Under the pieces are notes generated by a model. It ran no database searches. It was given only the letters and a program-made list of their open reading frames with translations, and was not told where the DNA came from. Made by a program: the position numbers and the translations under genes. A DNA stretch of 64,000 nt. It comes from Linnemannia elongata (Eukaryota; Mortierellomycota; Mortierellomycetes; Mortierellales; Mortierellaceae). The stretch spans positions 1,696,501-1,760,500 of the forward strand of contig JAXBDG010000011.1 in assembly GCA_036320915.1 (NCBI GenBank). Reading direction: 5' to 3'. This document shows, in pieces, positions 54,984 to 64,000 of this stretch (position 1 is the stretch's first letter; each line of letters begins with the position of its first letter).

Positions 54984-57900
54984 ATGTCATCTTCTCAAGC
55001 CAGGTTACACATGGACGCGGCTAATGGCTATGACCCACAAAACACTGCTGCCGCGTTCGTGCGCGACTATACTTCGGCAGCAGTACAACAACAACAGCAG
55101 CTCCAGCAACAACATCAACAGCATCAACAACAACAAGCTCAAGCCCAGGCGCAACTTCAACCACAACAACAATACGCCAAAAGTATACAGTCCTACCAAG
55201 CCCACCTGCAACAGCAATTGCCACCATTGATGCAACCACCACCGTCACCCAACACACTTTCTTACTACTATAACCCAGATCGCGGCTGGCTCCGACTTGA
55301 ACGATCCGGGAGCGTGGACGCTTACCACCACAATGAAATACAGCGGGCGCGCCTGGCCAGAGGCAGCTTCTCCGACCACCAATATCTCGACAGCATCCTT
55401 CAGTACCCTGCCGTGGCTCACTCTTATGAGGATTCTCATTCGCTTATGCAACAACCACAGGGCACTCATCCAGCATACACATCACAAAAGTCGGATCGTA
55501 TCCTTTATGGCTCACATCAACAACATCAATCCTTCCGACAACCCGCAGGGCAAACATCACGGCATGACTATGGGCAGCATACGAGCCATATGCAGACTCC
55601 ACTGGATCCTCAGCAGGCACAGCTTCAGTACCAACAACAGCAACAACAGCATCAGCACCAACAGCAGCGCCTGGCGTCCTCTAGCTACTCACATCACGTT
55701 CAACAGTCAACACAGCATCCTCATTACTCAGCACCATCATTATATCACCCCCAAATACACCATCAGCAGCAACTTTTGAGTCAAGCTGCTCAGCAACCTT
55801 TGCAATATCAAGCATCCCACGCCCAGCTTCAACAACAACAGCTTCAACATGCCATCCAACAGCAACAGCAACAACAACAGCAGCAGCAGCTCCAACAGCA
55901 ACAGCTCCAGCAGCTCTACTCTGGTCAGCAACAACAGCCTATTCATTATCAACTACAGTCGTCATTGGATCAGCAGGCATCGCTTAACGGATTCGCTCAT
56001 GCGCTGCCCGCAGCATCTCATCTGCAGTATTCTACTCAAGGGATCAGTCAGCAGCTTCAACTACACCATCATCATCAGGCCCAAGTGCAGGCGCAGGCCC
56101 ACGCCCAAGCGCAGGCCCAAGTTCAAGCGCAACAGCAGCAGCAGTTGCTTCAACTTCAGCAAATGATCTACGATCAGCACCGCCAAGGCCAGGAGCAGCA
56201 GCAACAGCAACAGCACCAGATGATGTTAGCAGCAGCAGCGGTTGCAGCAGCACAGCAACAACAACAGCAGGAGCAACACCAATTGCAGAGTCAACCACAG
56301 CCTGCCACTAGTATTCCTGCGGGGTCAATGACAGTGACCAAAGTCCAACTCCCTCAAGCGCCACACTCACAAATGGTTGTCCAGGTTCAACTCGCCGATG
56401 GCAAGAACCAGCAGCTGGTCATTGATGCCAGAGAGGAAGAATGGAGAGGTATATACTTTAGAGTTTGTCGATTACGATGCCGCTATGACAACGACAAGAA
56501 CCAACACCGTTTGGCAATGGACGACTAATCTTGATAATTATTTTGTTTTGTGATTAAATAGATCAATTGCTCTCATACGCGCATATGCTCTACGCCTCGG
56601 AAGCAGCCAACCCTTCGCCATCATCGCCTCTTATCCCCATCTTGCAGACGATCAGCACGATCCACAAATCCCACTTACCAACGCTTCTTCTCCTTGCTTG
56701 TGTTTACTACACACAACGCAACTACAAGATGTCGCTCCACTACAACCACCTCATCCTCACAAAGGACCCCAATTACGTGGAGGCTATGAGCAATATCGGA
56801 ACAACACTGAGAAGCATGGGAAGGCAACCGGAGGCCGAATCGTGGTGGTGGAAAGCTGTTCGGCTGCGACCTGGGTACTGGGACGCTGTTGAGAATTTGA
56901 TCGGAGTTTTGTGTTCTGGATATGGCGCCACAGAGACGCAAGCTCAGACTTCGGCAGAAACGTCGGTTGATGAAACGTCCTCAGCGGCTGCTAACCCATC
57001 CAAACCAAAAGTCGACAAGCCCACAACAACTACCCAACAACCTCCTCGATACAAGGAGGCTCTTAAGATCTGTGAGTTTGTCGAGGCCAACGTTCTTCCA
57101 GATCCTACAGACCCCACAGGAGAACAGCCCCCGCCACTCCCTATTCAACATACTCCCCGTCTTCAGAATCTCCTTTACGCCAAGGGTAATCTGAAGTACG
57201 CACTCGGCGATATCGCTGGTGCACGTCGAGAGTATGAAAGGAGTCTGGAAATTGTCTTTGGAGCAGGCATCGGAGCCATGCAGGTAGTGAACGAGATTAT
57301 GTGTCTGACCAGAATGGCTGCCGGATACAGTCGGCCTAGCGCCGCTGATCTTGAGGGCGCCATGCTTCTGCTCCGACCAGAAGAAGCCCTTCAAGTCACC
57401 CAGGTCATTTTCCGTGAGAACGGGGGTGTCCTCCCTGGTCTCGCAGCGTTAGCTGCTTCATGTACCGATGCAGCCGGCCATCCTGTTGGAGGAGTCAGCT
57501 CGACGCTTTGGCAGCAAGCAAACCAGACCACAAGCACCATTCTATTGACACTGGCCAAGTTGTATCAGGATGTGATGGACCAGCCCGCCAAGGCGAAGGA
57601 GCTTGCAGGAACGGATAACTATGTTCCCACCATGTCGATGCTTCTGCCTCTGTACTACCTCAGTCTGGCTCTCAACCCGTCACCTTCGACCTGCAACAAC
57701 CTCGGAATTTTACTGAGTTCCATTCCTCCGACCGCCAAGATCTTTTCTTACCCCTCTGCCGTCCAACCCATGCAGCTCGAGGTTCAATCGAACGGATTGG
57801 TGGTTCCCGCACCGGTGGCGCTCGCTTATCCCATGACAGGACAGGCATTGGCTCTGCAGTTCTACAACTATGGCCTTCAACTCGATCCCCGCCACCCTCA

Positions 57901-60900
57901 TTTGTACACCAACCTGGGATCGCTTCTCAAGGATATGGGCCAGCTCAACGAAGCTGTGGCTATGTATGAGAAGGCTGTCGAGTGTAACCCCAAGTTCGAT
58001 GTCGCCCTTGCCAACCTCGGAAACGCGGTCAAGGATCTCGGCAAGGTCCAGGAGAGTATCCAGTGGTACCTGCGAGCCGTAGAAATCAACCCCAACTTTT
58101 CCGAAGCTGTCTGCGGTCTGGTCAACGCTTTGGGTGGTGTTTGTGATTGGCGTGGCAGAGGTGGTGTCGGACCCGTTAGCGTGACGATGGAGGGCCAGCT
58201 CGTGGTTGTGAAACTTTCGCCGACCGACAAGCAACCCGTCTCAGGATGGATGGGAAGAGTCTCCGAGATCGTTGAGAAGCAGCTCACAGAGGGTGCTGTA
58301 TGGGGCATGGGTCTTGTCAGATTGTTCCGCCAACAGCTGTGGCATGTTATTCTCCGGTCCTTTTTAGATTCGAACCCACGTCATCCCGATGCTCAGCTTT
58401 GGCAGTCCCGCCTCGACTTTTGGTGCAACCGCACCGATGCCAAGGATCGCCGCAACGAGGGTGGCTGGATCATCCGATTGCTCGAGAGGGCATCGCGTCG
58501 ATTGCAGAGGCGGTGGTACCTGGAGAAGTACGGTGCCAACCCCAAGCGTCCTCGGCGACCAAGCGCAGAGCTGACTGAGCAGTTTCAAAGACCTATGCTG
58601 CCACATGGCATGCCAGCGCCTCCCGTTCCAACAGTCTTGCCATTCCATACATTTACCTATCCATTGTCGGCTCGCCAGATTCGACTAATCTCTCACAGGA
58701 ATGCCTTGCGCATCTCTCACGGAACTCTGGGATCGCATTGGTTGCCAACAACCGTGTACCCTCCTCCTGCACCACCGACCTCTCGACTCAAGATTGGCTA
58801 CGTCAGTAGTGACTTCAACAACCACCCTCTTTCGCATCTTATGCAGAGTGTGTTCGGCATGCACGACAAGAACCGGTTCGAGATCTTCTGTTACGCTACC
58901 ACTCCGGCCGATCAAACGCCTTACCGAGCCAAGATCCAGAGCGAGGTAGAGCACTTTATTGAGGTGTCGACTTGGAGCAATCAGGCAATTGTGGAGCGTG
59001 TTGTTGCGGATGGAATCCATGTTCTCGTCAACTTGAACGGATACACCAAGGGAGCTCGAAACGAGGTCTTTGCGGCGCGTCCTTGCCCAGTTCAAGTCTC
59101 GTTCATGGGATTCGCAGGAACGTTAGGAGCGGGATGGTGCGACTGGATTGTGGCAGATCCCATCGTGTGCCCGCCAGAGATGGTCAGCGGTGTGGCATGG
59201 AAGCGGAAGCAGCGATCCTTCATCATCGAGAACGCGGCATCCTCCAGCAACGGCGACTCGACATTGTCAGGATCAGGATCAGGATCTAAGCGGCGGTCAA
59301 GCACCAAGTCCGAGCGGGAGATCAAGTCTGAGCCAGGTGTTGACAAGGTCTCCAGTCCGTCTATTGGATCGCTATCGCAGCACGCCCTTTCCGATTTCGA
59401 GGGTGATGTTGATCCCGAGGATGCCAGTGACGACTGGGTATACACAGAAAAGTTTATCTACATGCCCCACAGTTACTTTGTCAACGACCATCGACAAGGA
59501 TTCCGCGAGGAGGAAAAGGAGCAAGAACGACGATTGCTCCTGGCCACCGAGCCTCACCTTGCCATGAGTTCCGAGTGGTCGTGGGTTCTGGAGCAGGACC
59601 GTCGCTGGCAGATGCGCAAGGAGCTCTTCCCTGGCCTTGCCGAGGACACTGTTATCTTTGCCAACTTTAACCAGCTCTACAAGGTAAGAGTCCATTTTTC
59701 AGTTGAGTGGCTGTATTCTAGACTTTGGTATGTTACCTTGAGCCTGAGCACGTCACACTAACTTCGTCCGAGTATCTGATAAAATAGATTGATCCGCAGA
59801 TTTTCAAGGTGTGGCTGCAGATTTTGGCCAAAGTTCCAAATTCGATATTGTGGTTGCTCCGGTTCCCCGCTGCCGGTGAACCCCACTTGCTTCGCACAGC
59901 CAATGAGTGGGCAGGCCCTTCTGTCGCATCCCGAGTCATTTTTACAGATGTTGCTCCAAAGCAGATCCACATCCACCGTGGACGCATTGCGGACCTGTTC
60001 TTGGACACCCCCGAGTGTAATGCTCACACAACTGCTGCCGATATCTTATGGAGCGGTACCCCAATCTTGACGTTCCCCAAGTACAACCACAAGATGTGCT
60101 CAAGAGTCGGAGCCAGTATCGCCTACGCGACCGGACATGGCCGCGAGATGGTCGTCAGCTCGGAGGAGGAGTACGAGGAGCGAGCAGTCAAGTTTGCGCA
60201 GGGATGTCGCTGGGAGTATGTTGCGGACAGTACACTAAGACAGAAGCTCGGTCTGGCAGGACACCCACACGCGATGTCAACCCCTGGCGCAGGTTTGGTC
60301 CAGCCCTTCCACGGTCTTTCGATGAACGGAGTCGGATCTATGACGACGGTCGGTCAGATGCCTCAGGCTCTTATGTACCCTAGCGGGGCTCAACAACCCA
60401 TGGCAGCTGCTCCTCAGCAGTCCATCGTTCATTGGATGGGACATGGACCATTGATGGAGCTTCGTAGGGCTCTCTGGGAACGCCGTGACCAATCCTTGTT
60501 GTTTGATACGCTCCGGTGGACGCGCAACTTGGAAAAGGGTCTGTGCGAGGCTTGGAGACGTTGGGAAACTGGTCAGGAGTTTGACGAGCTTTTGGAGGGT
60601 GCGACGAGTAATAGGCGCAGATCGAATGGCAACATTGTTGTCCAGCATGATAGCGATTCTATGACTGCGACTACTTCGACCAGTCTTTTGGCGCTTAGTA
60701 ACGCCAACGGAGTCGGAAAGGCAGTATCGTCTATTGCAGCGCAGGGATCTGCAGCGGCAGAGACTTTGGGTTCAGGATCCTCGGGACCTTCAGATAGCGT
60801 CAACTCAGCATCTGGATCTGTCTCTGGGTTGGCTCCAACCCACCCACTCTCAACACCTACAGGAGCGACGAATGGGACTCAGTCTGACTCCACAGACATG

Positions 60901-61203
60901 ACCAATGGCCTTTCGACGTCGTACCTGGGTGGTGGCTACAAGTTTAGCTCTGTCAAGTTGAGCAACGGCCTCAGCAACAACAAGCCGAGTTCGAATGGGA
61001 GCGAGGGTACGTTTGGAGGATATGGTATGCCGGAGGGGCAGATCGATCCTGGTCAGCAGGGTGAGCCACGGCGTTCGAGTAATGCCCATATGCATGGCGG
61101 AGCAGGCGGAGTAGCAGGCGGTGGCGCGATGAGGTCTAAAGTCGAGCGACTGGATCAGCAGATCAGGCGACCTGACCTGGGCTGCATCTTTGTTTGCGAT
61201 TGA
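54984..61203 (+). CDS. OGT: O-GlcNAc transferase (GT41) with Gln-rich N-terminal extension
   Basis: OGT moves GlcNAc from UDP-GlcNAc onto Ser/Thr of nuclear and cytosolic proteins. Three exons, 54984-56448, 56562-59683 and 59788-61203, give 2000 residues; animal OGT is about 1000. Residues 1-488 are dominated by Gln, His and Ala (long Q runs). TPRs lie at about 525-600 and 914-1015. The N-catalytic lobe (from 1232) has IGYVSSDFNNHPLSHLMQS with the catalytic-position His, and LVNLNGYTKGARNE. A Ser-rich insert of about 80 residues precedes EKFIYMPHSYFVNDH. The C-lobe has FANFNQLYKIDPQ, WLLRFPAAGEPHL, VAPKQIHIHRGRIADLFLDT and HTTAADILWSGTP, matching the UDP-binding region. A disordered tail of about 300 residues follows. 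Confidence 0.93.
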
Positions 61204-61814
61204 TATCTTGAAAGCTCGCTGAGAGAGAGAGAGAGACAGAAGGAGAGTTGAGAGAGATGGAGATACAAAAACACAACATACAAAAAAACACAAAAAAGAA
61301 AAGAAGAGATAAAAGAATTATGATGTGAGAGAAGGATGAACAGGAGAGTGATCTACAATTTATTTATTTTTTCGTTTGCCTATTTATTTTTCGTTTGCTT
61401 TTTGGTTGATTGCTCTGTTTTATTCTTGTTTCGCAACTATCTTAATGTTCTTCTGGTTTTTTTGTTTTTGTTTTTTTGTTTTTTTTTTCACTCATGGGAG
61501 AGGTTCGAAAGGCCGTGCTTTCCTTTGACGTCAAGGGACCTGAGTGAAGGTAGGAGATGAGACAAACTACAGAAGGAAAAAAAAAGAGACCTTCTTGTTT
61601 TATCATGAATACACAACACGCCCATGGTCAAACGATTCAAAAAGCAAATGTTATTTTTTTTTAATTATGCTCAAGTTTGGCCCTTTTTGTCTATCTATGT
61701 ATGGGGCTGTGTTGTTGGTTGGTTGGTTGGTTGGTTGGTTGGTGGTGGTGGTTTTTTTTTGTGTGTGTTCCTTTCATCAATCCTATGTACTAAAAATAAG
61801 TTGGATCATAAATA
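61204..61814. other. Tail-to-tail intergenic region
   Basis: Between the converging OGT and GT49 stops. It holds AG-rich and T-rich tracts, a TGACGTCA site at 61526-61533 within CCTTTGACGTCAAGG, and a run of about seven TTGG units at 61716-61742. No gene seen. Confidence 0.4.
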
Positions 61815-62879
61815 TTACTTGGCGCCAGCAGCATCCTTGGGTGGAAGGGTCTTCCACATCTGAGGGAAGGCCTTAAGGGCAGCATCAAAGCCCTTGAGGG
61901 ACGAGCACTGGGTGCGCATGTTGCGGGCCTTGGCGGTATTGAGCTCGTTGGCGAAATACATGGCTTTGGCGTACCGGAAGCACAACTCATCCCGGAAGGC
62001 GGCGTAAAGTTCTGCGTTGAGTTTGCGACCGCCGGAACGCTTGGATTCGGGGTAGGCGTGAGACTGGTGGATGAGGAAGTCGTTGGGGAGGACATAGTAG
62101 TCAATTCCGGAGATGTAGATCTCGTACAAGCAGGCCTATAAGGCAGTGAACAAAAATGTATAGAAAAAAAAAAGTGTGAGAACTTTGAACAAAGAGGGCC
62201 TCACTAAAATGTCCAGCAAGAAGAAGAGCATGAGACGATTGAAAAGAAATGACTTACAGCTTTGTTGGCTCCGTAGCCGACGAAGCGTTCGTCGCACCAA
62301 GGAGTACCCTCCTTCTTGAGGATGACATAGGGCTCATACTTGTAGTTGAACTCTGTGACCTGGTAGATTTCGTCGGTCGCATACCACTTGGGGTAGTTGG
62401 AGGCTCCATGTCCAGGGACGAACTTTGCCGCGTGGAAGGCAATCAACTTCTTGTCCTTGACCTGCTTCTCAACCTCTCCCTTGATAACGGGGAAAGTAGC
62501 AGAATCAACACCATCCTCCTCATTGGTATACTCAAAGGCAGGCAAGACCAAGGCCGAACCCTGACGAAGCAACTCACGAGCCCGAGGGCTCTCCTTCAAA
62601 TGCTGACGGAGGTTGGTACAGATATGGAAGTCGACATCGAGCAACATGAAGTAGTCGGTCCTGGCGAAAAGACGAGCAACGTTTCTCCACATGTTGAGCT
62701 GGAAATCAAACCGATCCACGACCACATGGAAATCGACGTATTGTCTCAACAAGGGTTCGGATTCGTACAACTCGTGAAGTGCGGTGAAGTGCTGATCCTT
62801 GTATTCGTCATCCCTGATCCAGATCGATACCGAGATGGGACCCCTGTAGTTGCGAACCAGCTTCTTGAACACTCCGAAT
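61815..62879 (-). CDS. GT49 (LARGE/B4GAT1-like) glycosyltransferase, 5' end unresolved
   Basis: Two exons are clear: 62879-62258 and 62135-61815, joining KA|ACLYEIYISG in phase. The GT49 pattern is plain: YRGPISVSIWI, NMWRNVARLFARTDYFMLLDVDF with the DVD metal-binding (DxD) motif, LVLPAFEYTNEED, KWYATDEIYQVTEFNYKYEPYVI, CDERFVGYGANKA and VLPNDFLIHQSHAY. Animal relatives act on O-mannosyl glycans in the Golgi; the fungal substrate is not known. Exon 62879 needs two bases from an upstream exon by phase; the frame also stays open to an ATG at about 62926, so a shorter unspliced N-terminus (MLTFTYVQSFTNCEQ) is an alternative. The signal-anchor exon was not identified. Confidence 0.8.
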
Positions 62880-64000
62880 CTATATTGTTCACAGTTGGTA
62901 AACGATTGTACGTAAGTAAACGTGAGCATACGCAAAATGATAAGATGCTTTGTTTGTTGTTGTATTTCAACTGGAGGAGTGTGTGAGCAATTATATCACA
63001 ACCCTTGCTGTTTCCAGCAATCCAGCCCCCTGTCCTTCCACTGGTCCCAATGGTGCTTCCCACTGTCCCCCCCATGAAATTAATAAACGCATTTAAAGTA
63101 TTTTCGAATCTAAAGAGAATGAAACGATCAAAAAAAAAATTGAGAGCCATCCTTTTTTTTTGTTGCTGTCCCTGACGAGATTGATTGCTCTGGTTGGTAC
63201 GAAGAATGCTCCCTACTCCTCTCTTACAAGTAACAGACGACCTAATGCTCAAGGTATGAAGCGCAGAAAGAGCACGATAGCAATAGAATAGCCGTTTACC
63301 CCGTCCATCTCCAACCGTCTCAACAGTCAAGAAGCGATAACCACCGATAAAAACAGGCAAAAGGACGTTCAAGCGTAATGGGGGTGGTAGCTTGTCCAGC
63401 TGAACAAAGAACAGCGACAGAAGGGCTAATCTCGCAGGCTCTGTCATAGCGTAAGGCACTAGTGGGAAACGAAGTGCAGTAGCCTTCTTTTTCTGTGCAG
63501 TCATTGTTCTCTCCAGACCAAGGGAAAGAGTGAGAATAAGGTGTCACCAATCAACCTCCGTGGTACTTCCATAGCTCTCTTTTTTTTTTTTTTTTTTTAC
63601 AAACGAGGACCCAGATATTGAATCGCACAATAACGACATCATGTCCCTGACGCCTTCCTTTTTTTTTTTTTTTTGCTCGTTCTTTGTTTTTTGTTCCCTT
63701 AATGATATCCCTCTTTTATCTGGCTCAAAGTCCAAGTGCACCACACCATGGCATAAACTCTGATGACAACAAAATGCCTCCTTGCCATCACCTCCTCCAA
63801 CTCCTTGTTGGTGGGTCCTGGATTGGACAGCGGGGTATCCTGCATAATCATCGGCGGTGCTATATTCTTTTAGAGAGTCGCTGTATGGTCCAGTCCAGTC
63901 TGGTCTTGTGGTTTTTTCCCTTTTACTGCTTTCATCCTGCCGCTGTTGCTATTGTTGCTGTTGTTGTTGTTTTTGTTGCAAAAGTAAGGTCCTGATTGAG
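62880..64000. other. Upstream region of the GT49 gene
   Basis: Probably contains its 5' exon(s) and promoter. A minus-strand frame beginning at 63504 (hydrophobic segment LALLSLFFVQL, then LPVFIGGYRFLTVETVGDG before a GTAAAC donor at about 63297) is a candidate first exon but could not be joined with confidence. T-runs at 63582-63598 and 63659-63674. No other gene seen to the window end. Confidence 0.3.

Overview
This window is nuclear DNA of a filamentous fungus. Genes carry short GT-AG introns (mostly about 90-150 nt), coding exons are GC-rich, and leaders are pyrimidine-rich or full of homopolymers. The gene set (SPT6, ALG2, chitin synthase, NOT4, NOP56, an O-GlcNAc transferase of the animal type, a GT49 glycosyltransferase, an F-box protein) fits an early-diverging 'zygomycete' lineage, most likely Mortierellaceae. 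That placement is inference from gene content and style; no database search was run. Exon boundaries were worked out by hand from splice signals and reading-frame phase.

Left arm, 1-21 kb, ordinary gene-bearing DNA. SPT6 (minus, 8 exons) and ALG2 (plus, 4 exons) share a 618-bp divergent promoter with a TGACGTCA palindrome. A THEM6-like thioesterase (minus, 2 exons) lies tail to tail with ALG2. A chitin synthase (plus, 5 exons), a small secreted cysteine-containing protein (plus, 2 exons) and a histidine-rich 122-residue protein (plus, 1 exon) follow, separated by long stretches without convincing genes.

Centre, about 22-42 kb, a repeat-rich accessory island. It holds (i) at least five degenerate pieces of the 3' part of 28S rRNA, four of which begin at nearly the same 28S position; (ii) two members of an unrecognised gene family (atypical zinc finger, Ser/Pro/Ala-rich linker, helical tail with a strongly conserved block), one intact behind a CCAAT-rich tandem array and one whose 5' end is replaced by 28S sequence; (iii) a 5'-truncated LINE with 14-bp target-site duplications; (iv) a 4.2-kb hAT transposon with perfect 8-bp duplications and about 132-bp terminal inverted repeats, its transposase broken by a frameshift; (v) a matrixin-type metalloprotease without a signal peptide; (vi) an F-box protein; and (vii) several diverged direct and dispersed repeats.

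Right arm, 42-64 kb, ordinary genes again. NOT4/CNOT4 (minus, 9 exons, polyQ) and NOP56 (plus, initiator ATG alone in exon 1) diverge from a 1.07-kb promoter with another TGACGTCA and a 9-bp inverted repeat. After a 4-kb stretch of low-complexity leader comes a predicted 2000-residue O-GlcNAc transferase with a long glutamine-rich N-terminal extension. A GT49 glycosyltransferase lies tail to tail with it, its 5' exons unresolved near the right edge.

The strongest candidates for something undescribed are the zinc-finger family linked to 28S rDNA pieces and the shared boundary of those pieces.
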